DNA of 12,046 bases from positions 1-12,046 of the forward strand of contig JAQTRB010000031.1 in NCBI GenBank assembly GCA_028712015.1, written 5' to 3'. The translations under genes were made by a program, and so were the position numbers. The notes beneath the pieces were generated by a model. The model did no database searches and had not been told where the DNA came from. It worked only from the letters and a program-made list of their open reading frames with translations. Source of the DNA: Syntrophales bacterium. Lineage in GTDB: Bacteria > Desulfobacterota > Syntrophia > Syntrophales > UBA5619. This document shows, in pieces, positions 6,381 through 12,046 of the stretch; within the stretch, counting starts at the first letter, position 1; each line of letters begins with the position of its first letter.

Positions 6381-7682
6381 TCATCCCTTGGAATTCTTTT
6401 GCAGGATATCCCAGCTCTTCAGGATATCGATCGCATTTTTCAATTGATTGTCCCGATCCAGATTGTCCGTCTCCTTCTTGGGTTCCGCCGCCTTGGCGTC
6501 GTTCTCTTTGGGTGATTTGATGTGTCCCTTCAGATCCTTCTCGCGAAGCAGCGCATTATCGACATCCTCTTTTTCATCACCCGGCCGGATCTGTTTGATC
6601 ACGATGTCGGGTGTGATCCCCTCCGCCTGGATGGACCGACCCTTGGGGGTATAGTATTTGGCCGTGGTGAGCTTCAGGGCCGCTCCGTCTTCGAGAGGAA
6701 TGACGGTCTGCACGGAGCCCTTGCCGAAGGTCTGGGTCCCGATGATCACGGCCCGCCCGTTGTCCTGCAGCGCGCCGGAGACGATCTCCGCGGCGCTGGC
6801 CGTTCCCTCGTTGACCAGAACGACCATCGGACAGATCGGTTCATCCCCGTTGTCCTTTGCCACCGTCTTGCTCTCCATGCTTTTGGCCCGGCCGCGTGTG
6901 GAGACGATGTTGCCCGATTTCAAAAAGGCGTCCGATACCTCGACGGACTGGTGAAGCAGTCCACCGGGGTTGTTCCTCATGTCGAGAACGATCCCCTTCA
7001 GCGGGCGGGCCTTTGCCTCGATCTCCCGCAAGGCCTTTTTCAGGTCGTCCCCCGTCCGTTCCTGAAACGCCGAGATTCGGATATATCCGATATGGTCGTC
7101 ATAAACCCTCGACTTGACGCTTTTGATCGAGATGATGCTGCGGGTGAGCTCGATGTCCTTCGGCTTGGCCATGCCCTCGCGCAGGATCGTGATGGTCACC
7201 TTCGTATCCTTGGGTCCGCGAAGCTGTTTGACGGCATCCAGGACGGTGATGTCCTTGGTCGACTTTCCGTTGATCCGGATAATCTGGTCGCCGGCCTTGA
7301 CCCCGGCGTTGTAGGCGGGGGTGTCCTCGATCGGGGAAACCACGGTCAACACGTCCTTTTGCAGGGTGATCTCGATTCCGATCCCGCCAAAGCTCCCCCG
7401 TGTCTCCACCTCCAATTCCTTGTACATTTCCGCGGTCATGAAACTGCTGTGGGGATCGAGGGATTTGATCATTCCGTTGATCGCCCCCTGCAACAGCTTG
7501 TCCGTCTCCACCGGTTCCACATAGTTTTTATCCACCATGTCGAGGACCTCGCTGAAGGTCTTGAGACCCTTGTAGGTGGTTCGGTCGATCGCGGAGACGC
7601 GGCTGTCTCCGTACGGTCCGAGAATCAGCAGCGCCAGAAAGACGAGCAGGATTAGGGTCTTCTTGCTGAAAAGGGTGTTCAT
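6381..7682 (-). CDS. ctpA: Carboxy-terminal processing protease CtpA (S41 family, PDZ)
   Basis: A periplasmic, membrane-anchored serine protease that trims or degrades envelope proteins such as peptidoglycan hydrolases. The start at ATG 7682 was chosen because GGGGAGG lies 9 nt upstream and the product then begins with a signal/anchor (residues 8-22). The longer frame to 7754 would add 24 residues with no ribosome site. The product has 433 residues: an N-terminal region with SLDPHSSFM (74-82), a PDZ domain (about 97-170, with RGSFGGIGIE), and an S41 core (about 195-365). The catalytic Ser296 in GTASAAE, Lys321 in TFGKGSVQ and Gln325 are all present. A charged low-complexity tail (about 366-412) is followed by a short helix. 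It is first in an operon with the YibQ-like deacetylase, TPR and LolB-like genes. envC, often found directly upstream, is absent here. Confidence 0.96.
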   Translation of the reverse strand: MNTLFSKKTLILLVFLALLILGPYGDSRVSAIDRTTYKGLKTFSEVLDMVDKNYVEPVETDKLLQGAINGMIKSLDPHSSFMTAEMYKELEVETRGSFGGIGIEITLQKDVLTVVSPIEDTPAYNAGVKAGDQIIRINGKSTKDITVLDAVKQLRGPKDTKVTITILREGMAKPKDIELTRSIISIKSVKSRVYDDHIGYIRISAFQERTGDDLKKALREIEAKARPLKGIVLDMRNNPGGLLHQSVEVSDAFLKSGNIVSTRGRAKSMESKTVAKDNGDEPICPMVVLVNEGTASAAEIVSGALQDNGRAVIIGTQTFGKGSVQTVIPLEDGAALKLTTAKYYTPKGRSIQAEGITPDIVIKQIRPGDEKEDVDNALLREKDLKGHIKSPKENDAKAAEPKKETDNLDRDNQLKNAIDILKSWDILQKNSKG

Positions 7683-7718
7683 CAAATGCATCCTCCCCGA
7701 TTGAATCAAGATCGATGG

Positions 7719-7748
7719 ATTACGGATATCCCGTATCACTTTTTTCAA
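7719..7748 (-). promoter_or_regulatory. Candidate ctpA operon promoter
   Basis: On the minus strand TTGAAA (7748-7743) is followed after 18 nt by CGTAAT (7724-7719), a moderate sigma-70-like pair 36 nt upstream of the ctpA start. The spacer and -10 contain a short imperfect palindrome, TACGGGATATCCGTA, which could be an operator. Sequence match only. Confidence 0.35.
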
Positions 7749-7846
7749 GCACATTCCATTGCTTTTTCAGCCTCAGCCGCCGAATCGGGAGAGGAGCGGG
7801 TTTTCCGTCCTTCCCGCGCGGTTTCCGTAAAAAGGCTGAAAATCAT

Positions 7847-7873
7847 TTGCATGCGCGGAACTTTGCGTATAAA
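7847..7873 (+). promoter_or_regulatory. Candidate promoter for the PspC-domain gene
   Basis: TTGCAT (7847-7852) and TATAAA (7868-7873) are separated by 15 nt, shorter than the preferred 17, in an otherwise GC-rich spacer. The leader to the start codon would be about 75 nt. The candidate faces away from ctpA, so 7683-7953 is a divergent promoter region. Confidence 0.3.
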
Positions 7874-7953
7874 AAAGACCCGAGCATTCGACGGAAGGTC
7901 CGCCGTGAAGGGTTGATCGGGGAACAAAGCGCCGGATGGAGAAGGGAGGGGAC

Positions 7954-8154
7954 ATGTCGGAAGAGAACTGGCTGCGGAGGGTATCCAAAGCGAAGGATGA
8001 CCGCTGGATCGGAGGCGTTTGCGGAGGATTGGGAAAACACACCCCGATTCCGTCCTGGACATGGAGGGTGATTTTCTCGCTGCTCTTTTTTTGCTTCGGC
8101 ACCGGATTGCTCATTTATATCCTGCTGTGGATCTTTATGCCGAAAGAGCCGTAG
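7954..8154 (+). CDS. Small PspC-domain membrane protein
   Basis: A 66-residue protein consisting of one PspC domain. It has an N-terminal basic/aromatic segment (DDRWIGGVCGGLGKH, 15-29), then a hydrophobic helix with a Gly-containing kink (39-62) and the typical ending LLWIFMPKEP. PspC proteins are inner-membrane proteins; in enterobacteria PspC senses envelope stress with PspA/PspB, but stand-alone short versions are widespread and mostly uncharacterised. The start at ATG 7954 was chosen because AAGGGAGG lies just upstream (7942-7949). ATG 7936, six codons earlier, lacks a ribosome site. Its stop TAG (8152-8154) abuts the stop of the convergent lexA-like gene with no base between. No pspA or pspB is seen nearby. 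Confidence 0.9.
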   Translation: MSEENWLRRVSKAKDDRWIGGVCGGLGKHTPIPSWTWRVIFSLLFFCFGTGLLIYILLWIFMPKEP

Positions 8155-8738
8155 TCAGAGATACTTCCAGATCACCGCGGTGACGACCCCCCCGAGCTTG
8201 AGCTCCTCGCGCGGACGAATCGGGGGATACTTCGGATTGGCCGCCTCCAGGACCACCGTTTTTTCCTCCCGACGGAAGTGCTTCATTGTCCATTCCCCGT
8301 CGACCTCGGCGATCACGATATCTCCCCCCTTGGGCTCTCGCCCCGTTCCACGATGACGAGATCCCCCTCCACGATCCCCGCCCCGTTCATCGAATCTCCG
8401 CTCACCTGGAGCAGGAAGGAGGCCTCCGGCCGCGTGATCAGGTATTCGTCCATGGAGAGGATGTCGCAGAGGGCCTCTTCCTCCGGGGAGGGGAAACCGG
8501 CCCGGACGGATCCGAGCAGGGCAACGGCGAAGGGGCGTTGAATCAGACTCAGGCGGCCCTTTTCGTCCCGGGTGAGCAGGCCGGCGGCGATCAGCTTTTC
8601 GACCCAGAAATAGACGACGCTCTTCGAGCGGACCCCCAACGGCGCGATCATCTCGGCATAGGAGGGCATCCGCCGGGTTTCCCGGAAAAAGACGATGAGG
8701 ATTTTCCGGACCGATCGGAGGGTGCGTTTTTCTTTCAT
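8155..8738 (-). pseudogene. lexA: LexA/UmuD-type autocleaving repressor, interrupted by a one-base frameshift
   Basis: LexA represses the SOS regulon and self-cleaves when stimulated by RecA. The first frame (from ATG 8738) encodes a winged helix-turn-helix (about residues 25-62, with MPSYAEMIAPLGVRSKS), the Ala80-Gly81 cleavage site in VRAGFPSP, and Ser116 in VSGDSMNG, up to GDLVIVERG. It then shifts and stops at TGA 8313-8315 after 141 residues. The next frame continues the family exactly: REPKGGDIVIAEVDGEWTMKHF (with the catalytic Lys) through to VVTAVIWKYL and TGA at 8155. One base is missing between about 8324 and 8344; C6 (8324-8329) and C4 (8341-8344) on the + strand are the likely runs. 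The repaired protein would have about 194 residues, normal for LexA. It may be an assembly or sequencing indel, or a true mutation leaving a repressor without its Lys and dimer domain. The start is uncertain: a TTG at 8774 is the in-frame alternative. Confidence 0.85.
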
Positions 8739-8745
8739 GAGCCCT

Positions 8746-8774
8746 TTTGCATGGAACAGTCGTTCTATTGTCAA
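8746..8774 (-). promoter_or_regulatory. Candidate lexA promoter with SOS-box-like operator
   Basis: On the minus strand a perfect -35 TTGACA (8774-8769) is followed by 17 nt and a weaker -10 TGCAAA (8751-8746). Between them lies GAAC-GACT-GTTC (8765-8754), matching the GAAC-N4-GTTC core of the Bacillus-type LexA box. This placement fits autorepression. Transcription from it would begin about one base before ATG 8738, implying a leaderless or nearly leaderless mRNA. The boxes are seen directly; LexA binding is inferred. Confidence 0.5.
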
Positions 8775-8776
8775 GC

Positions 8777-8808
8777 AAAAAAAGTCGGCGAGCCTTTACA
8801 CGACTTTT
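8777..8808 (-). terminator. Intrinsic terminator after the MFS gene
   Basis: Read on the minus strand, AAAAGTCG (8808-8801) pairs with CGACTTTT (8787-8780), an 8-bp stem with a 13-nt loop, and the descending arm runs into seven T (8783-8777). It lies 22 nt after the MFS stop and ends three bases before the lexA -35 box, so it would separate the two transcription units. The stem is short and the loop large, so efficiency is uncertain. Confidence 0.55.
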
Positions 8809-8829
8809 CAAAGAGATTGCAGCGTACGA

Positions 8830-10059
8830 TCAGCGGGAGCGGGAGCGGAGATTGATCATCACCGGCAGCGCGACGACAAGCATCATGGCGCCGACGAAGG
8901 CGAAGGGCCAGCGGTACCCCCAGGAGGAGGCCATGATTCCGCCGAAGAATGGACCGGCGGCCATTCCCAGGCTGGTCATGGAGGAGGTCAGACCATACGC
9001 TTTCCCGTAGCTCTCCGGCGGAATCAGGCGCCCGACCAGGGCGTTCATTGTCGGCAGGATGCCGCCCGCCGCCAGGCCGTAGAGCGCCCGCAGCAGGACC
9101 AGGTGAAGGATTCCCTGCGCCGCCCCGTGCAGCAGGATGCTCGCGGCGGTCAGCAGGAGATGGAACAGCAGGATCCGGCGGTAGCCGACGCGATCGCTGA
9201 GATAGCCGATCCCGCCGGCGGACAGAGCGGCGGCGCCGCCGCTGATCGCGAAGAGCATGCCCGTGGTTGTGGCCACGCCGGCACGCGCCGGGTCATGCAT
9301 CGTTTCGATGAAGAGCGGCAGAATCGGGGCGACAAAATGAGCCGTGAAATGGAAGAAAAAGAATAGGGCAAGCATCGCGGGAAATCCCCCATAGGTCAGC
9401 AGGGAGACCAGCCGGTCGCCTTTCGCCAGTATTGCCTTCGACGGCCGGACGAAACGCTCCCGGGTTCCAAAGAGGACGAGCATTCCGCCCAGCAGCAAAA
9501 TCGCGCCACCCGCCATGAAAGTGAGCCGATAGCCGAGGATGTCGGCCAGGATTCCCCCGATCCACGGTCCCAGGGTCATGCCGAGAAAAACCGCCACCTG
9601 CATGAGTCCCAGCGCGAATCCCAACTTTTGCCTCGGGACGACCGTGGAGACCAGGGCAATGGAGGCCGAGATGGTTCCGGTCGTCGCGCCGGAAAGGATC
9701 CGCAGGAACAGGAGTTGCCAGATGTCGGAAACGAGCCCCATCGCGAAGGTGAGGACGGCGCCGCCGAACATGGCGCGTTCCACCATGATCTTTCGCCCAT
9801 ACCGGTCGGAGAGCCACCCCCAGAGAGGGGAAAAGAAGGCCATGACCAGACCGCTGGAAGCGGCCAGGACGCCGGCCCAGAAGGGGACCATCCGCTCGTC
9901 GGTAATTCCCAGCTCCCGCACGTAAAAAGGGAGAAAGGGAAGCACGAAGGCGAAGCCGACCATCGACAGGAACTGGGCGACAAACATGATGTAGAGGGTT
10001 CGCTGCCAGGGCTGTCCCGTTTCCGGTTCGAAGGAATCAGGGGATGGATTCATGCTCAT
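8830..10059 (-). CDS. MFS transporter, DHA1 drug/H+ antiporter-like
   Basis: A 409-residue integral inner-membrane protein with about 12 hydrophobic segments in two halves. Loop motif A is clear after TM2 (GWLSDRYGRK, 81-90) and repeated in the second half (GYLSDRVGYRR, 285-295). TM5 carries motif C of antiporters, GxxxGPxxGG (160-169, GMTLGPWIGG), which points to proton-coupled export of small molecules rather than uptake. The substrate cannot be read from sequence. The start is ATG 10059, with ATG 10053 as alternative; only a weak GGAATA lies upstream. It diverges from a NodB-type deacetylase gene and is followed by a terminator before lexA. Confidence 0.9.
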   Translation of the reverse strand: MSMNPSPDSFEPETGQPWQRTLYIMFVAQFLSMVGFAFVLPFLPFYVRELGITDERMVPFWAGVLAASSGLVMAFFSPLWGWLSDRYGRKIMVERAMFGGAVLTFAMGLVSDIWQLLFLRILSGATTGTISASIALVSTVVPRQKLGFALGLMQVAVFLGMTLGPWIGGILADILGYRLTFMAGGAILLLGGMLVLFGTRERFVRPSKAILAKGDRLVSLLTYGGFPAMLALFFFFHFTAHFVAPILPLFIETMHDPARAGVATTTGMLFAISGGAAALSAGGIGYLSDRVGYRRILLFHLLLTAASILLHGAAQGILHLVLLRALYGLAAGGILPTMNALVGRLIPPESYGKAYGLTSSMTSLGMAAGPFFGGIMASSWGYRWPFAFVGAMMLVVALPVMINLRSRSR

Positions 10060-10108
10060 GGGTTATTCCAGCGACGGATTGCCTAACGCAGCCGTTTCTC
10101 GGTTGCAG

Positions 10109-10128
10109 CGACCGTGTGGCGACGGTCG
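10109..10128 (-). promoter_or_regulatory. Hairpin in the predicted MFS leader
   Basis: CGACCGT (10109-10115) pairs with ACGGTCG (10122-10128) around a 6-nt loop. If the MFS gene is transcribed from the AT-rich element near 10156, this 7-bp GC-rich stem lies in its roughly 90-nt 5' leader. No T run follows on either strand. Role unknown. Confidence 0.3.
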
Positions 10129-10154
10129 GAATGGATGTCGTTCACTCATCTTGG

Positions 10155-10195
10155 ATTGATAATACAAAATAATGCGTGTATCAATACAAAATTGA
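10155..10195. promoter_or_regulatory. Symmetric divergent promoter/operator between MFS and NodB-type genes
   Basis: ATTGATA (10155-10161) and TATCAAT (10179-10185) are perfect inverted repeats. TTGATA-N17-TATCAA therefore reads as the same -35/-10 pair on both strands, one unit towards the deacetylase gene (leader about 43 nt) and one towards the MFS gene. A third half-site, ATTGA, is at 10191-10195, and AATACAAAAT is directly repeated at 10161-10170 and 10183-10192. The segment is an AT-rich island in GC-rich DNA. Promoter function is inferred from consensus similarity. Confidence 0.5.
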
Positions 10196-10233
10196 ATGGA
10201 GTCGACGACCCTGTCCTGAGCGAAAGAGAGCAA

Positions 10234-11484
10234 ATGATGTCCGGAAATTCCATCGTTAAGGGATTGGTCGCCAGGTGGACCGCAACCCGTTTCGTTCGTG
10301 AGGCTCTCGCCGAGAAGGCGGATCTCCAGGCGATAACGGAAAGACCGACGCTGCGGGTATGGATCGGCGTGGGGCTCATCGGCCTCAGTTATGTCATCGG
10401 CTGGCCGGCCGTAGGACTCCTGGCGTGGATTTCCTATCAACTTCGGGAACCCCTGATCATCGTTGTGGGCGGTCCGGCGACCTACGGCCTTTCTCACGTT
10501 GTCTTTATGGTCGGATTGTACTTTGCCGGCGTTCATTATATCAGGATTGTTCTACGTTGGGTGACGAGACGCATGGCGGAACGTCCGACGGCCCCGCCAC
10601 CGGAATACCCCCCGCCGGGTATTTCATCGACCGGTTACCGGGAGGCGGGATTGGATCGGATCAGGGGCGGCAGGGTCGTTCCCGGCACGCAGAGAGCGCT
10701 TTCGCCGGCCCTGGTTTCCGGAATGGCGGCCTTCGTCATCTCCGGCCTGCTGCTGTTGATCCGGCCGGCGCTGGTCGTCCTCCCGCTGGGATTTTTCATG
10801 ATCCTCTGTCTGGTTGCCCCTTTTCTCCCCGGGGTTGGATTCTTCCTGCCCGTAATCAGTCGGCGGAAAACGGTTCGTCGGGCGGTGGCCTTGACCTTCG
10901 ATGACGGCCCGGATCCGGATGTCACCCCCCGACTGCTGGAGCTTTTGCGGCGGCATTGCGTGCCGGCGACGTTTTTCGTTGCCGGCGCGAGGGCGGAACG
11001 GTATCCGGCGACGATCCAAAAGATCCTCTCACGGAACCATACCATTGGGAATCATTCCTATCGTCATGATCCGCTGCTGATGCTGCGTTCGCGGGCAACG
11101 CTCCGGGAGGAGGTTGCCCGCGCGCAGGATGTGCTCGCGGCTTTCGGCATTCGTCCGCTGATCTTTCGGCCCCCCGTCGGGATCACCAATTCCAGGCTGC
11201 CGGGGGTCTTGAGAGAGCTTGACATGTACTGCCTGACCTTCAGCTGTCGCGCCTTCGACCGCGGCAACCGGCGGATTGCCAAACTGGCGGAGATCATCCT
11301 GAGGAAGGTTCGTCCCGGCGACATCATCCTGTTGCACGACGTTGCGCCGAAGGGGAGGGATGGAATCGAGAACTGGATCGCGGAAGTGGAACGGATCGTT
11401 TCCGGATTGAAGGAAAAGGGGTACGAGATTCTTCCCCTCCCGGATCTGATCGATCGTCCGGTGATGGAACGGATCGATCGTTGA
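10234..11484 (+). CDS. Membrane-anchored NodB-type polysaccharide deacetylase
   Basis: A predicted metal-dependent carbohydrate N-deacetylase (CE4/NodB superfamily). The product is 416 residues from ATG 10234, preceded by AAAGAGAG; ATG 10237 is equally possible. A GTG frame extension to 10114 would run through the promoter region and is rejected. The N-terminal half is membrane-embedded, with hydrophobic segments at about 40-70, 73-108 and 158-208 (the last probably two helices) and a Pro-rich loop at 119-130. The catalytic domain (about 215-405) has TFDDGP (221-226, Asp223/Asp224), the metal ligands in HSYRH (274-278), RPPVG (312-316) and LLHD (366-369), so all main motifs are intact. Likely substrates are cell-surface or lipid-linked amino sugars; none is identified. 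It diverges from one MFS gene and abuts a second convergent one. Confidence 0.88.
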   Translation: MMSGNSIVKGLVARWTATRFVREALAEKADLQAITERPTLRVWIGVGLIGLSYVIGWPAVGLLAWISYQLREPLIIVVGGPATYGLSHVVFMVGLYFAGVHYIRIVLRWVTRRMAERPTAPPPEYPPPGISSTGYREAGLDRIRGGRVVPGTQRALSPALVSGMAAFVISGLLLLIRPALVVLPLGFFMILCLVAPFLPGVGFFLPVISRRKTVRRAVALTFDDGPDPDVTPRLLELLRRHCVPATFFVAGARAERYPATIQKILSRNHTIGNHSYRHDPLLMLRSRATLREEVARAQDVLAAFGIRPLIFRPPVGITNSRLPGVLRELDMYCLTFSCRAFDRGNRRIAKLAEIILRKVRPGDIILLHDVAPKGRDGIENWIAEVERIVSGLKEKGYEILPLPDLIDRPVMERIDR

Positions 11485-12046
11485 CTATCCTTTTCCGCCG
11501 GCCATCTTTTGTGCCTCGGGTTTTCCGCGCAACAGGACCGTCATCAGCGGCCCAAACACTGCCCCGGCGCCAAGTATCGTCCATGCGAAACCCCAGGCCA
11601 TCGTTTCCGAGCGGAGCGGTTCGCCTTGCGCCCAGTCGAGGACGAGCCCGAATACCCAGGGACTGATGATTCCGGCGCCGAAACCGAGGAGCGAACGCAG
11701 GGCATACGCGGCGCCCAGACAGTCAGGCGGGACCAATTCCGTCAGCGCCGTCGAATAGATCGACGAATCGGCGATGGCGGTCATGTTGTATATAGCGGCG
11801 ATGGTGACCAGAAACCACAGCGGAAACGTCATCATCCAGCCGAACAGCAGGGAGCAGATCAGGCTCAGGCACGATCCCCAGAGGATGGTCCGGGTTCGTC
11901 CCCGGCGATCAGACAAAGTGCCGCCGCCAATGCTTCCGCTCATGCTGGTGATGTAGGTCAGCGCTGTCAAAAGAGCGCCTGCGCCGACCGCCTGTATCGT
12001 CACAACGCCCTTCTGTGCGATCGATGCCGCCAGATAAGCCGGCAGC
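11485..12046 (-). CDS. MFS transporter, C-terminal part (5' end beyond window)
   Basis: The frame is open to the right window edge, so the N-terminal half is missing; the GTG at 12003 is internal. About 186 residues are visible, beginning LPAYLAASIAQKG. They contain about six hydrophobic helices and a second-half motif A, GGTLSDRRGRTR, typical of the TM8-TM9 loop of MFS carriers. A short charged tail (RGKPEAQKMAGGKG) ends at TAG 11487-11485, directly against the TGA (11482-11484) of the convergent deacetylase gene. The sequence is quite unlike the other MFS protein in this window. Subfamily and substrate cannot be judged from the C-terminal part alone. Confidence 0.85.
   Translation of the reverse strand, partial: LPAYLAASIAQKGVVTIQAVGAGALLTALTYITSMSGSIGGGTLSDRRGRTRTILWGSCLSLICSLLFGWMMTFPLWFLVTIAAIYNMTAIADSSIYSTALTELVPPDCLGAAYALRSLLGFGAGIISPWVFGLVLDWAQGEPLRSETMAWGFAWTILGAGAVFGPLMTVLLRGKPEAQKMAGGKG

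Noticed and set aside
6522..7655. Long open frame (377 codons) on the + strand
   Set aside because: It is fully antisense to ctpA, whose PDZ and catalytic residues are certain. No ribosome site or recognisable domain.
7683..7754. 24-residue N-terminal extension of CtpA
   Set aside because: No ribosome site precedes it and it would displace the signal/anchor. GGGGAGG is correctly placed for ATG 7682.
8316..8811. Upstream part of the minus-strand frame 8155-8811 as a separate gene
   Set aside because: Only its last ~61 codons look like a protein (the LexA C-terminus). The upstream part is the out-of-frame shadow of the LexA N-terminus.
10114..10233. N-terminal extension of the NodB-type deacetylase from GTG 10114
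   Set aside because: It would run through the AT-rich promoter element and a hairpin, and encodes nothing resembling the family.
11485..12003. Complete small MFS-like gene starting at GTG 12003
   Set aside because: The frame stays open to the window edge with MFS-like residues before 12003, so it is a truncated view of a full-length transporter gene.

Overview
The window is about 12 kb of GC-rich, gene-dense DNA from a diderm (Gram-negative) bacterium. Tol-Pal proteins, four genes with lipoprotein signal peptides, a periplasmic CtpA protease and a LexA/UmuD-type repressor fit a deltaproteobacterium (Desulfobacterota, perhaps Syntrophales-like). That placement is an inference from gene content and protein flavour, not from a marker gene. 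I saw no rRNA, tRNA, transposase, integrase or CRISPR array, so it reads as ordinary chromosome.

Left part (1-2820, + strand): the distal end of a Tol-Pal cluster. It holds the 3' two thirds of tolB, then pal, then a lipoprotein version of cpoB/ybgF with a TTG start. The 253-nt pal-cpoB gap is rich in hairpins, including a 16-bp stem. These proteins link the outer membrane to peptidoglycan and to inner-membrane TolQRA, which should be encoded upstream.

Middle part (2831-7682, - strand): a four-gene envelope operon read towards cpoB. Its order is ctpA (S41 protease), a YibQ-family divergent polysaccharide deacetylase, a lipoprotein made almost wholly of about 15 TPRs, and a lipoprotein with a probable LolA/LolB-type fold (DUF4292-like). 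The deacetylase and TPR genes overlap by ATGA. The last gene ends 10 nt from cpoB, so two envelope operons face each other.

Right part (7683-12046): a 66-residue PspC-domain membrane protein divergent from ctpA; a LexA/UmuD-type repressor gene broken by a one-base frameshift in a G/C-run region; a drug/H+ antiporter-like MFS transporter; a NodB-type polysaccharide deacetylase with an N-terminal multi-pass membrane region; and the 3' part of a second MFS gene. The lexA promoter region carries a GAAC-N4-GTTC palindrome between -35 and -10, directly after a terminator for the MFS gene. The MFS and NodB genes diverge from an AT-rich segment whose candidate promoter is the same sequence on both strands. 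Two convergent gene pairs abut with no intervening base.

I see no clearly new multi-gene system. The best leads are the lexA frameshift with its operator, the symmetric divergent promoter, the structured pal-cpoB spacer, and the TPR plus LolB-like lipoprotein pair.
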